Origin: Verrucomicrobiaceae bacterium
GTDB taxonomy: Bacteria > Verrucomicrobiota > Verrucomicrobiia > Verrucomicrobiales > Akkermansiaceae
Direction of reading: 5' to 3'
Length of the DNA stretch: 64,000 nt
Assembly (NCBI GenBank): GCA_027484055.1
Contig: JAIXQH010000044.1
Location: 186,001-250,000 of the forward strand
Under the pieces are notes generated by a model. The model worked only from the letters and a program-made list of their open reading frames with translations. It had not been told where the DNA came from and searched no databases. Positions 44,588-54,612 of the stretch are shown one piece after another. Position 1 is the stretch's first letter, and each line of letters starts with the position of its first letter. Position numbers and translations under genes: made by a program.

Positions 44588-45073
44588 TATTGATTGCCAG
44601 TGAATTAGGTTTCATGGATTCCTTGTTTTGTGGCCATGGATGGCGGCTCGGTCTTCCATGAGAGTTACCCGATGGCTCCAGAACTGGCACGCAAGTTTAC
44701 GTAAACTGCTAGGAGACTTATGCGCCGAGTTGCACGACATCATAGATTTCCGTGAGTAAATCGACCAGACGGTAATACTTCGGCAGTGAATCGGCACCGC
44801 TTGGCAAAGGGCACTCCTGGCTGGAAAAAGTATGAAGCGGCTGCGATTGCACGCAGATGGGGTCGTTTTACACGAACTTCGCTTGCGGCTGTTCGCAGCG
44901 CGCTGCTAGCTTGTGATCCGAAGCGTGTCTTGTCCTAGGCAGCAGCCGATCAGTTCTTGCGACATGATCTAAGACTCCCTCGTCCCCTTGGCAGCTAGGA
45001 TCAATGCATAGCCAAGTCGAGGATTTGCGGAAATCCAATCGACCATGAAACCCTTCCTCCCATCCGATTTCCA
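44588..45073. other. Intergenic region after tRNA-Leu
   Basis: No supported gene. A palindrome GTTTACGTAAAC lies near 44696-44707. There is no integrase gene and no visible repeat of the tRNA 3' end here, so no sign of an element integrated at this tRNA. Confidence 0.5.
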
Positions 45074-46849
45074 ATGAATTCCAAAAAACAGATAATTCGG
45101 CTCATGCCATTCTTCGTGGGTCTGATGGTAGTGCATCTATTCGCGCCACCGGTTGTTGCGGAAACCCATCAACCGATCGCTATTGGCAACCGAGTTTCGG
45201 TGAGGGGATTGAGTCAACCCCAAAAGCTCACTCTGCTGGCGGCACAAGGGCTGATGAATCGCACGGGTCCAAGCGTCTTTCTCGATTTTGGTGCCGAAAA
45301 TCGTTGGATGCAGTTCGACTACATCGAAAAACCCGAGCGGAACGACCAACGGATGTGGAGTCCAGCGACGGCAGCGGAGTTCCAGGAAAAATACCCGACT
45401 GTCAATGAGGCATGGATCGATATTTTGGAAAAAAAAGCCCATTTCAAATTCTCCATCGAGCCATGGGAGTCGTTTCTAGCAAGATCCGGGTCGGTAGCCA
45501 AAGGCTGGCTCGTCTATGACAACTTCGAGGACGAAGTCGCATTGATGGGCACCCTCGCGGGACAAAAGGATGCCCTGCCAGTCCTGCGGCAGTATCTGCC
45601 AGCGATGCAGAAAATCCTGCCGCAATTGCCCATCGTGTTTGATGCGAAAACCATAGCCGCCATATCCGGAGTAACTCGCAAGGTAGCGGTTCACCGCTGG
45701 ATGATCGACCATCTGCTGCCGCACGTAAACAAGACAGGTCTGGTCTCGCGGGTAAAAAACTATGGATCTCAGGAACACGACACCTTCGTGGATATCGATC
45801 AAGCCGTGCAGGAAAAATGGCTGGTCTATGACCTGACCCATTATCGTGACGATACGGCGGATAAGCCGAATCCCAAACACTCTCGGCCTCAAGAAACAGA
45901 GGCCCTGCTCCAAATCCTTGGTAACTATCCACCCCTGACACCCGTTTTTGGATGGGGGGCGACTGATGAGAATACGTTTGTGAGATCCATCACCGAGAAA
46001 GGTCTCGTTGTAATTTGCTCGGGGGCCCCTAATAACTCGTTTTTCAATCGCTGGAAGGCTTCGAAACTCCCTTTGAAGCAAAAGCACTCCCACGTTGCGG
46101 ATGCGGACATCAGGGTCGAGAACAAGATCTATCTCGCCTTCATGGTCAATGAAGGCGACAGCATCAAAAACGCGATCGCCTTCCAAGGGCATGGGGCGTG
46201 GCTCCAACCGGAACGCGGCACGATCCCCATGAACTGGGGAGTCGAGCCTGCGATCTTTGAGCGCTACTCCGGATTGATGGAGTATTTTTACCAAGGAGCA
46301 TCACCTAACGATTACTTTTTCACCGCGGCCTCAGGCTGGGGATATGCCCACCCGAACCGGATGACTCCAGAGATGGCGCGGAACTATGTCGGACAGGTCA
46401 ACCAAGGCTTGAAGCTCACCGACACCGATTACGTTGACATCTGGTGGATGCCCCGTTCAGGACCCGTCTGGGATGAGTTCATCAACGGGATGGAGGTGAA
46501 GGGGCTGACACAATGGCATAATCCCGAGCAAAAGGTGGACTACATGAAGGCGGATTTTCCGGTGATCTATAGCAACCATTACTACACCATGAAAGATCCC
46601 GAGGCCTTCGCTCGCATGTTGATCGAGGATTACAAGGACGTGAAGGGACCGTGGTTTGTCATCGTTTACGGCGCTGGCCGCCACATGACGCCCTACAAAG
46701 CCAAGACGCTCATGGACCACTTGCCAGCCGATCGGTTCAAGGCCGTCTTGTTGGATGAGTTTTTCAGCGCCGCGCGCTTATCGCGGAAAGACATTGAGGG
46801 CAAGGTCTGGAGACCTGGCCCTAACGCTCCGAAGGGAGTCGCTCCGTAA
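45074..46849 (+). CDS. GxGYxYP-family putative glycoside hydrolase-like protein
   Basis: A 591-residue exported protein: signal peptide with MPFFVGLMVVHLFAPPVVA, then a domain in which ASGWGYAHPNRM is the family-defining G-x-G-Y-x-x-P block. Other recognisable runs are LTLLAAQGLMNRTGPSVF and FMVNEGDSIKNAIAF. GxGYxYP proteins are found with carbohydrate-degrading genes, and a glycosidase role has been suggested but, as far as I know, not shown. It converges with the SGNH gene, and the neighbouring cluster (SGNH, UxaE, GH2, ROK) fits a glycan-use role. Confidence 0.8.
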   Translation: MNSKKQIIRLMPFFVGLMVVHLFAPPVVAETHQPIAIGNRVSVRGLSQPQKLTLLAAQGLMNRTGPSVFLDFGAENRWMQFDYIEKPERNDQRMWSPATAAEFQEKYPTVNEAWIDILEKKAHFKFSIEPWESFLARSGSVAKGWLVYDNFEDEVALMGTLAGQKDALPVLRQYLPAMQKILPQLPIVFDAKTIAAISGVTRKVAVHRWMIDHLLPHVNKTGLVSRVKNYGSQEHDTFVDIDQAVQEKWLVYDLTHYRDDTADKPNPKHSRPQETEALLQILGNYPPLTPVFGWGATDENTFVRSITEKGLVVICSGAPNNSFFNRWKASKLPLKQKHSHVADADIRVENKIYLAFMVNEGDSIKNAIAFQGHGAWLQPERGTIPMNWGVEPAIFERYSGLMEYFYQGASPNDYFFTAASGWGYAHPNRMTPEMARNYVGQVNQGLKLTDTDYVDIWWMPRSGPVWDEFINGMEVKGLTQWHNPEQKVDYMKADFPVIYSNHYYTMKDPEAFARMLIEDYKDVKGPWFVIVYGAGRHMTPYKAKTLMDHLPADRFKAVLLDEFFSAARLSRKDIEGKVWRPGPNAPKGVAP

Positions 46850-46899
46850 AACAACTCACTACATCTGTCACACCAACGATCTTGGAGGAAAGGTCGATT

Positions 46900-48066
46900 T
46901 CATTTCAAGCCCGCTGCTCCGCCCCACCAGATTTGGACTTTGTCCTTATTTTCTTTTCCGGCTTCGCCGAAGGGATGGACCACGACGGCCACCCGGTGCT
47001 TACCAGCGCTCAGTCCAGTAGCCACCGGCAAATTGTGGCCATCCTGCGGGAGGGGGCGCGGCGGGTCGCCATCCACGATGATTTCAACGCTCTTGTTCGC
47101 AGTGGCGGGAATGTTGCGGCCTAGCAGCAGGATGGTTCCCGATACTTCGTATTCGAGGCGCCCGCCCGCGCTTCCGCATTCCCAGACTCTGGAATCTGTA
47201 AACTGCCATCCTTCCGAGGACAAGGGCTTCAAATCGGCGGGGCGGAACAGGCTGCAACGCTCGTAGGTGTCCGAGATCATCGGCGCGGGAACCGCGGGAA
47301 CCGGGGCGAGTTCGGCATCGGTTTTCGGTAGTTTGGCGAGCGAATGGTTGAGGAAATCGCGCAACAGCTCGCTGGCGATATCGTGTCCGGCGTTATTGGG
47401 ATGAACCACATCGTCGTAGATGACTTCCCACTTCAATTTGCCTGTCTGCAACTCGGGCCAGACAGCATCGCGATAGCTGATCATGGGCAGACCGTAGTGC
47501 CGACCCAGCACCTCCTGTTCGGGCTGTGCGTTGGTGTTGTCCTTATGCATGAAGAAGAGCTGGATGAGAGCCCGGTTAGGCGCACCTGCAAGCAACTGCC
47601 GCAGCACGCCCTCGTAGCTTTCGTCCAGTTTTCCCTTACCGGTAGAATCATTGACTGCATACTCCACAACGACGAGGTCCGGTTTTTTCTCGATGATATC
47701 CCGCTGCACGCGGAGCGCGCCGTAGCCGGAATTGGTGGAGCCGATGCCGGCATTCACAAAACTGACTTTCGTCTGGGGAAACTTGCTTTCGAACCACTTG
47801 GCAAGTTGTTGGATATAACGTCGTGCAGGGTCCTTGGTGTTGTTTCCACCCGCCGTGATAGAGCCGCCGATCGCTGCCACACAGATCGGTTCGCCACGCC
47901 GTGCCTTGGCGAATACGGCTTGAAGACGTGCGGGATCACCGGAGCTCACGAGGCTTCGCTGAAGCATCAGATCGGTGGCTAATGGCTCGTCGGCCAATGC
48001 GGATGGCATCGCGATGAGCGCGATTCCTATTGTAAGAACTTTTATGGCGAGTTGTTTGTATTTCAT
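46900..48066 (-). CDS. SGNH/GDSL hydrolase (likely carbohydrate esterase)
   Basis: A 388-residue exported protein. Signal peptide ends PSALA. The SGNH blocks are CVAAIGGSITAGG (serine nucleophile), VNAGIGSTNSGYG, VVVEYAVNDSTGKG (ND) and DDVVHPNNAGHDIA with the His. A C-terminal beta domain (EYEVSGTILLLGRNIPA) follows. Enzymes of this layout often remove acetyl groups from polysaccharides. It is downstream of uxaE on the same strand, 55 bases apart, so it may be the last gene of the uronate cluster. Confidence 0.85.
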   Translation of the reverse strand: MKYKQLAIKVLTIGIALIAMPSALADEPLATDLMLQRSLVSSGDPARLQAVFAKARRGEPICVAAIGGSITAGGNNTKDPARRYIQQLAKWFESKFPQTKVSFVNAGIGSTNSGYGALRVQRDIIEKKPDLVVVEYAVNDSTGKGKLDESYEGVLRQLLAGAPNRALIQLFFMHKDNTNAQPEQEVLGRHYGLPMISYRDAVWPELQTGKLKWEVIYDDVVHPNNAGHDIASELLRDFLNHSLAKLPKTDAELAPVPAVPAPMISDTYERCSLFRPADLKPLSSEGWQFTDSRVWECGSAGGRLEYEVSGTILLLGRNIPATANKSVEIIVDGDPPRPLPQDGHNLPVATGLSAGKHRVAVVVHPFGEAGKENKDKVQIWWGGAAGLK

Positions 48067-48121
48067 GGTAGGCTATAGATTTAAATAAGGATGCGATTAG
48101 AAAATGGTCGAGTGATGTGAT

Positions 48122-49369
48122 TCAGCAGAATAGCGGCTCGATGTGTCGCTTTAGAAGGTTGTCGTGAACCCGCCGCCCAATGATCTCACGGTTGGCCTTC
48201 AATGCGTCCGTGTAGCGGGTTCCCATCCCAGCCGCGACTTTGAAAGAGACATGAATGAACTGACGGAACTGGCGATTGTACTTCGGGCAGGACGAATCGT
48301 GATTGAGAGCTTCGACAAAATCCTGCGATGTCCACCCCCGGACGGTTTCGATGGAAGGCAGTTTCGGAATCTCAATATCCACGACCGGCGCGTAGGGTTG
48401 GATGAGTGCTTCGGCGTGTGGAAACGCAGCCGCGTAGATGTCTTTGGCGATTTCCAGACCTTCTCCTCCGGACTCTGCCAGTCCGGTGACTTCCTCGAGC
48501 CAAGTGGTTCCCGCGGTTTTTAGATGCAGCCCGGCTCCGTGTTTTGCCATGAGTTTGCGAATGATCGGATAGAGCGAAAACTTGTCACTGCCTGAGTGGA
48601 CGCTGATCTTCAGGCTATCAGGAAGGCCAAATTTGCGGATGGCATAGGCTAGAACGGCGAGGTCCGCATCGAACTCGCGCTCGAAGGCGGCGATATCTCC
48701 GACGTAATCCACCCCTTTGTTAAACCGTCCGGTAAACTTCGGGGCGATCGTCTGCGCGGGGATTCCCTCGTCGGCAATCATCGCAAGGATGATCAGCAAT
48801 TCACCAGGCGTCTGCGGTGCGTCGGTTTCATCCACGGAGACTTCGATGACGAAGGAGTCCGCCGACTTGGCGGCTGCGATATGACGGTAGATGCGACCGG
48901 CCTCCTGCATCGCCCATAGAAATTTATCGGCTGTCCGTTCCAGATCTTCACGGGAAATTTCCAGCGGCTCAGAGACCAGCGGAAGCTGATGGGTGCCGAC
49001 CAATCCGGAGCGCTTTTCCAAAAATGCAGCCACCGCTTCCGGACTCGCTGGCTTGCCGGAATAATCCGCCACGTCGAGCGTGAAAAAGTCGCTCGTGGCG
49101 ATGAATCCATCAACCGTGTGCAGATTGATGTGATCCGCATCCACGAAGTATGGCTCTTCCCATCCCAGATTCTTCACAGCGCTATCCGCCTCGGCGCGGA
49201 GATCCGGAGGGGTGGTTCCAACGAGGAGATGCTCGCGGTTGGATTTATTCCAGACCGGATGGAGCGGCACGCCTCGTTTTGCTGCGGACTGGACTGCCGA
49301 GAGTTGAGCCTCACCTTGGTGTGCGAATCTGTCGCCCATTCCAAAAGTCAAAGGTGGAAGTTGCTTCAT
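48122..49369 (-). CDS. uxaE: Tagaturonate/fructuronate epimerase (UxaE)
   Basis: A 415-residue protein recognised as UxaE-type by MGDRFAHQGEAQL, FVDADHINLHTVDGF, the metal-binding VSVDETDAPQTPGEL, APKFTGRFNKGVDY, ISVHSGSDKFSLYP and GMGTRYTDAL. UxaE interconverts D-tagaturonate and D-fructuronate and so joins galacturonate to the glucuronate pathway. It lies in an apparent operon after a GH2 glycosidase and a ROK kinase, which fits uronate release and use. No uxaA/uxaC/uxuA genes are in the window, so the pathway must be completed elsewhere. Confidence 0.87.
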   Translation of the reverse strand: MKQLPPLTFGMGDRFAHQGEAQLSAVQSAAKRGVPLHPVWNKSNREHLLVGTTPPDLRAEADSAVKNLGWEEPYFVDADHINLHTVDGFIATSDFFTLDVADYSGKPASPEAVAAFLEKRSGLVGTHQLPLVSEPLEISREDLERTADKFLWAMQEAGRIYRHIAAAKSADSFVIEVSVDETDAPQTPGELLIILAMIADEGIPAQTIAPKFTGRFNKGVDYVGDIAAFEREFDADLAVLAYAIRKFGLPDSLKISVHSGSDKFSLYPIIRKLMAKHGAGLHLKTAGTTWLEEVTGLAESGGEGLEIAKDIYAAAFPHAEALIQPYAPVVDIEIPKLPSIETVRGWTSQDFVEALNHDSSCPKYNRQFRQFIHVSFKVAAGMGTRYTDALKANREIIGRRVHDNLLKRHIEPLFC

Positions 49370-49451
49370 AAGTGGTTGATAAATAGTCAGTATTAGTCTG
49401 CTTGGTGAATGAGATTTGTTGATCGGCAGAGTGATAACAGGTGGGGAAATG

Positions 49452-52400
49452 CTAATGAGGGGGCGCTACGACCAAGCGTTCCACCTGAGGTGCTTCGGCT
49501 CCTGCGGCCGAATAAACCTTAACCACCAGATTTCCCTGATCCTCAGGAAGCACTCTGATACGCACCCATTTTCCGTCTCCCGTGTGGTCTCCCACGTAGC
49601 AGGCGGAACGCCCCGCTTCGAGGACGGCGGCAGCCTTTGCGTTGCCCGTTTTGAGCAGCAGGAACACATCTCCCGAGAAGGCTGCGGGCGCTTTGATGCG
49701 AATTTGGAAATCCCGTCCGGTCCAAGACCCGCCGTTGTCATTGCGCCGCGAAACATCCGGCGGGTTTTTCCATCTGGCGTTCTCATCCTTTTCTAACACG
49801 TAGTCGAAACCGGTCTCACGCAACTTGATAGCATCGGATTTTTGCGACCATGTTTTGGACTCCTGCAAATTCGCCGAGGCAAGCACATCCAGCACCGTGC
49901 CGGCGAGCGGCGGAGCGGCGGACAGGATTTGGAAGCGGTCTCCTTCCACCAGCCGTCGCGCTTGATCTTCCGAAAGGCTGGCGGCGGGACTCGCTTTTCC
50001 AGAGGCGGCATAGGTCAGCAGGCTGCGGCGGAATTGCGCGGCGGCGGGGCGCTTTTCAAGATCGTTGATTAGATCGAGCGAGGTGGCGATGAGCGTGCCT
50101 TTTTCCACCTTAGCCTCCCACAGCAGGCCGAGGCGGAATGCGCGCATCGGGTTATCAATTCCTTGAACGGGAATGCTCAATCCGGCGGGCGCGTCATTCA
50201 TCACAAACCCCCGCGCCGTGAGCGGAATCAGATCGAACCACTGCCAGTCGCCATGGGAGGCGGTGGGAAACTTGGCCATCGCGGGATGCGCTGGATCGAC
50301 AAACAGTCCGCAGGTTTTCACTGAGCCCTCGGTCCATGGATTCCACAGCGCGTTGACGAAATTGACCGGCACGGTGGCTGGCGATCCGCTTCCCAGCCAG
50401 ACCACAGTTTCTCCGGCCTTGAGCTTGGCCCAGGCGGCGGGGTCCATGGTTTCCGTGACCGTCACCGAGCCGGTTTCCGCAGGCTGCGGGGCAGTAGCTT
50501 CCGGCAGCAACCAGAGATTCCAATCATTCGTTGTTAAGTTCCCGACCGCCACTTCGAGGCGGTATTGACCGGGGGCGGCGGGAAGGGATTTGAGATCGAT
50601 TTGGATGTTTCCGAGTGACGTGCTCGCGCCGGTTACGATGTCGCGCGGCTCGCCGATTTCTCCAGAAGCGACCGTCTTGCCGACCTTGTCAAAAAGTTCC
50701 CAGCGAGTGCTAACTGCTGTCGTATTGACCGGCCCGTAGTGGGCGATTTCCACCGGCACATCGAAACGATCCGAGGGCGCGAATACGAACTTCGGCAGCC
50801 GCGCCACCACCACCGAGGGCCCGCAGAAGCGCCGCCATTGCTCGGGTGCGATCAGTCCTTTCGTGTTCCAGAGGGCATCCAGAATCCCAACCAACGAGGT
50901 GTTCTGCCCACTGTAGTCATGGAGATCTAGCAACTGGAATCCGCCGATGTTTGCGGTGCGGAACATTTTCTCAATCTCCTCCTTGTAAATGGCGATGGAG
51001 AGCGCGCCGGACGCTGCTGAAAATGCGGGCGCGTCCTTGATGAGACCGGCCGCCGTCAATCGATCACGGAACATTTTCAAGGCACCGGGCTGCATCACGC
51101 CTGTGTAGGAGTCGATCTCCTTCAGGCTCGGAAAGATCCAGTATTGTCCCAGTTCGTGGCTGATCACGGGCACCGGAAACTGGCTGACGATGTTCTTGAA
51201 ATCGCTCGCGGGTTGGGGCGATGCGCCGCGGACCCAGTCATCGAAATAGCGAAGGCGTTCCTCGCCTTTTCCATTCCCCCACATGATCGCGGAAAACTCG
51301 TCGCCCGGATTGATCAGCCCGGGACCTTTGCGGATGTAGGGGTTGCTGGTGGCGGCATAAAGCCGGCGAGAATCCAGACGTTTCCCCTGATCCACAAAAT
51401 CCCCGAGTACCGTCCAGTTCCCGCTGTGCTCGTTGCCCATCGCCATCAGCGCGAACGAGGGATGGTTGCCGTAGGCTTTAATAATCCGCGTCAACTCGGC
51501 CCGGAGAAAGGCCGTGCCGGGTGCGGTTTCACCGATCTCCCCCCACGCCGGCAATTCCGCCTGCACGATGATTCCTACGAGATCCGCCGCCGTGAAGGCA
51601 GCCTCGGGCGGGCAAACCGAGTGGAACCTCACATGATTGAGACCGTAGGCCTTGAGCGTCTGATAGATCCGTATCCAGCTTTCTACATCCATCGCCGGAT
51701 AACCGGTTAGAGGAAAACCCATCGCATCGTGGCTGCCGCGCAGGATGGCGGTGCGGCCGTTCCATGAAAACTGATTGCCGCGGCCCTTGAACGATCGCAT
51801 TCCGAAAATCTCGGTGGAAACATCGTTGACCGTGGCAAGAACGTCTTTCGCATCCTTCTCGGCAAGCTCTGCCCCCCAAGTCGCCTCCATTTCGTAGAGT
51901 GCCGGGGAAAATTCATCCCAAGACGCCGCATTTTTCATCGGGTAATCGACCATCAAGGTGGTTTCGGGTGAATTCACCCGCACATAGATTTCTTTGGAGG
52001 CGAACGGCGACTCCGCAGTGCCTCTAACCTTGGCGCGTAGTCGCAGCACTCCATTGTAGGAGGCTTCCGAGGTGTTCACTATCACCGCGCGAACCCTGAC
52101 CTGCTGATTCTCCAGATCTGGTTCTAAGGTCATGGCATCGATGAACACCGGCGCACGCGCGCTCAGTTCCATGCGACCGACGATCCCGTTCCACTTCGGT
52201 TGGATGTCATCGCTGTAACCGTGGGCATTCGCGCCCGGTCGGCCCGAGTTGTCCACCCGGATAGTGAGCCGGTGACGGCCGGGTGTGAGTAAAGCGCTCA
52301 GATCATAATGCTGCGGTGTCGAAAGGCTGTCCTGTAAACCGGCGGGGCGGCCATCCACCCAGACGCGACTTTCCCACATGACTCGTTCCAAAAGGAGGGA

Positions 52401-52823
52401 AATCCGTTTTCCCGCCCAGCTGGCGGGGATTTCGAGGTCACGCTGATACCATGCCGGGCCGACGAACGTTCGTTTCTTATGAAGGTTGGCGAGAGTGGCC
52501 TTATCCGTCACTTCCCCATAGCCAGCCGTATCCAGTGATCCCGGCAGCTTGATGGGCAAGTCGAGATCCAGGTTCTGCCAGCCTTCCACCAGCCCGCTGC
52601 GCTTTGGATCGAGGCGGCATTTCCAATCACCTGCGATGGACATCGTTTCCCCCTTGCGGCTGGCTTGCAGAATGTCACTGGCACCGGCTGGAACCTCGAT
52701 TTTGACATCGTAGGCACCATATTCTGCACCGGTGTGCTGCACGCCGGGGGCGATTTGTCCTGGCTGTTGCGAGAAGGCTGGGGCAGACAAAACCAGAAAA
52801 CAGAAAAGCAGCGGAAATCGCAT
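49452..52823 (-). CDS. Glycoside hydrolase family 2 protein
   Basis: A 1,123-residue secreted enzyme: signal peptide MRFPLLFCFLVLSAPAFS, then a GH2 sugar-binding jelly roll (WYQRDLEIPASWAGKRISLLLERV), an Ig-like domain and a TIM barrel. The putative acid/base glutamate lies in LMAMGNEHSGNW and the nucleophile in PVISHELGQYWIF. About 350 residues of extra beta domains form the C-terminus. The specificity (galactosidase, glucuronidase or other) is not fixed by these motifs. Its neighbours suggest action on a uronate-containing polysaccharide. Confidence 0.83.
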   Translation of the reverse strand: MRFPLLFCFLVLSAPAFSQQPGQIAPGVQHTGAEYGAYDVKIEVPAGASDILQASRKGETMSIAGDWKCRLDPKRSGLVEGWQNLDLDLPIKLPGSLDTAGYGEVTDKATLANLHKKRTFVGPAWYQRDLEIPASWAGKRISLLLERVMWESRVWVDGRPAGLQDSLSTPQHYDLSALLTPGRHRLTIRVDNSGRPGANAHGYSDDIQPKWNGIVGRMELSARAPVFIDAMTLEPDLENQQVRVRAVIVNTSEASYNGVLRLRAKVRGTAESPFASKEIYVRVNSPETTLMVDYPMKNAASWDEFSPALYEMEATWGAELAEKDAKDVLATVNDVSTEIFGMRSFKGRGNQFSWNGRTAILRGSHDAMGFPLTGYPAMDVESWIRIYQTLKAYGLNHVRFHSVCPPEAAFTAADLVGIIVQAELPAWGEIGETAPGTAFLRAELTRIIKAYGNHPSFALMAMGNEHSGNWTVLGDFVDQGKRLDSRRLYAATSNPYIRKGPGLINPGDEFSAIMWGNGKGEERLRYFDDWVRGASPQPASDFKNIVSQFPVPVISHELGQYWIFPSLKEIDSYTGVMQPGALKMFRDRLTAAGLIKDAPAFSAASGALSIAIYKEEIEKMFRTANIGGFQLLDLHDYSGQNTSLVGILDALWNTKGLIAPEQWRRFCGPSVVVARLPKFVFAPSDRFDVPVEIAHYGPVNTTAVSTRWELFDKVGKTVASGEIGEPRDIVTGASTSLGNIQIDLKSLPAAPGQYRLEVAVGNLTTNDWNLWLLPEATAPQPAETGSVTVTETMDPAAWAKLKAGETVVWLGSGSPATVPVNFVNALWNPWTEGSVKTCGLFVDPAHPAMAKFPTASHGDWQWFDLIPLTARGFVMNDAPAGLSIPVQGIDNPMRAFRLGLLWEAKVEKGTLIATSLDLINDLEKRPAAAQFRRSLLTYAASGKASPAASLSEDQARRLVEGDRFQILSAAPPLAGTVLDVLASANLQESKTWSQKSDAIKLRETGFDYVLEKDENARWKNPPDVSRRNDNGGSWTGRDFQIRIKAPAAFSGDVFLLLKTGNAKAAAVLEAGRSACYVGDHTGDGKWVRIRVLPEDQGNLVVKVYSAAGAEAPQVERLVVAPPH

Positions 52824-53031
52824 GATGGATTGAGGATGTGAGCGATGAACTGCTAATAGGTTAACTACTTCATTTTTAAGCGTCTTTTCTCATGCGTCCA
52901 TGGGTACCGGTGCATTTCGTATGAGATTCCGTGCAGTGGCGCTGCCAATCCGTGTGCCCCCGATGGTGCTCGCTTGTGGTCGCGGAAGCCGATGCGCTCG
53001 GCCAGCGTTGCATTCTTCCTCGCCGGGTAAA

Positions 53032-53889
53032 TCAGGAATGGGATGTTAAAAGCAGTGCGCCAATGATCCCAGCTTGTTGGCCGAGGGCTGGGGCGACAAT
53101 GTAGGGTCCGTCTTGGAGAGGGATGAAATAGCCGGCGGCTAGATTCTTTAGCAGGGCTTCGACTTTCAAGTGGAACCCGGTGGCCTGTGAGACCCCACCG
53201 CCGATGATGATTTTCGCCGGGGCTACGATCCCGAGCAATGACAACGCTCCCTGCGCGAGATACCAAGCCTCTGTATCCCAAGCCGGATGATTCTCCGGAA
53301 GATCCACAGCCGGCGTGCCCCAGCGCGCCGCCATGGATGGACCGCTCGCGAGTCCTTCGAGGCAATCGCCATGAAACGGGCAGACTCCGGCAAAGTCGTC
53401 GCCAGCCTGACGTGCCACTTTGATGTGTCCGACTTCCGGGTGCAACGCACCATGAATGAGGCGCCCACCGGACAAAATGCCCGCGCCGATCCCAGTCCCG
53501 ATGGTAATGTAGGCGACGTCGTCAAGGCCCTTCGCAGCTCCCAAGCGCGCTTCAGCGAGTGCGGCGGCATTGACATCGGTTTCAATAACGACCCGCGCCT
53601 GCGGGAAAGCGGCGGCGAGCGCTTCGATAATTGAAAACCCCGACCATCCCGGCTTCGGAGTGGCGAGAAGCCTGCCATAGTTTTCGCGTCCAGGATTGAC
53701 TCCAAGTGGGCCGAAGGCACCGACTCCGATCGCCGTCGGCGTGCCACGTTCGCGCAGCCAGTTGATGAAACGGCCCAGGGTTTCTTCTGGACCGGTGGTG
53801 GGAAATCTCCACTCCTCGTGGACGATGCCGCCTGCGGTGCCGGTGGCGACGACGGTCTTGGTGCCGCCCAATTCAATTCCTGCAATCAT
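53032..53889 (-). CDS. ROK family sugar kinase (fructokinase-like)
   Basis: A 285-residue kinase beginning MIAGIELGGTKTVVATGTAG (ATP loop). It has VIETDVNAAALAEARLGAAKG with the catalytic Asp, ITIGTGIGAGIL, and the zinc-binding block EVGHIKVARQAG...CPFHGDCLEGLASGPS, then AKIIIGGGVSQ. The HGDCLEG block is typical of fructokinase/mannokinase types. It would phosphorylate a hexose in the cytoplasm. It is the first gene of the presumed ROK-GH2-uxaE-SGNH transcript, although 200 bases separate it from the GH2 gene. Confidence 0.85.
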   Translation of the reverse strand: MIAGIELGGTKTVVATGTAGGIVHEEWRFPTTGPEETLGRFINWLRERGTPTAIGVGAFGPLGVNPGRENYGRLLATPKPGWSGFSIIEALAAAFPQARVVIETDVNAAALAEARLGAAKGLDDVAYITIGTGIGAGILSGGRLIHGALHPEVGHIKVARQAGDDFAGVCPFHGDCLEGLASGPSMAARWGTPAVDLPENHPAWDTEAWYLAQGALSLLGIVAPAKIIIGGGVSQATGFHLKVEALLKNLAAGYFIPLQDGPYIVAPALGQQAGIIGALLLTSHS

Positions 53890-54612
53890 GTCCAGACGAT
53901 CTAGTGGGCTTCTGCGGTCGTGGCGAGTATTTCGTGGGTTTTAAGTATCCAAACCGAAGCTTTTATGGGTCCACCCCCTTAGCCTGAAGAATCCGGTCTG
54001 TGCGCTCACATCCATTTTGCTGACGATGATCTGTGAAATGCCAGGTCCGCCACCATCGCCGATGTCGTCCGGACGGTTAAAAACCACTTATCTTTCTCCT
54101 TTTTCGCCGCCCGCTCATTCTTATTGGCTTGGTTGTTTTGTTAAGGCTGTCCGTTCTGCCCGCAACATTTTTCTACGGGATGCCTAGTGGATCGCCTTGC
54201 GATCTGGGCACGCTGAACCGCCATTCTCTCAGTGGACAGTGGTTGGCTTCGCTTTAGCTTCATCCTAGTATTGAAAGGCCTGTTTATTGGCCCAGTAGGG
54301 TTTGCGCGAACTATCAAGCGCCAAATCGACCTCACACGCCCGAGCCTTGAGCCGATGACGAGTTTCTCACCGCTGACCATCCCTTGAGCATAAAATGAAG
54401 TAGCTCAAGCATCCGCTGGAACAGCGATGCACGGCTCGCCTACAAGGCCAGAAAATCCCCAAATCTATCCACCTGGACTCCGGTTGAAACCAGCGAAGCC
54501 ATGGACGGAGACATCGCCCTGCCCGCCACTACCGGGCAGGCGAGCCAGTTCTATCAACTGGAAAGCCTGGAACCCACAGATTGACACACTGTTCCGCGTC
54601 GGGACATTTCCG
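53890..54612. other. 720-base intergenic region without a supported gene
   Basis: Short frames exist (e.g. minus 54141-54380, plus 54427-54711) but show no family and low coding character. A hairpin CCTGCCCG/CGGGCAGG (54518-54525 with 54533-54540) lies 70 bases downstream of the DUF1501 gene. It could end that operon but has no T run. No insertion sequence is recognised. Confidence 0.5.

Noticed and set aside
44501..45073. tRNA-Leu as an integration site for a mobile element
   Set aside because: No integrase and no repeated tRNA 3' end seen on either side.
54141..54380. 79-codon minus-strand ORF in the 54 kb gap
   Set aside because: Basic, low-complexity translation without family features; likely chance.
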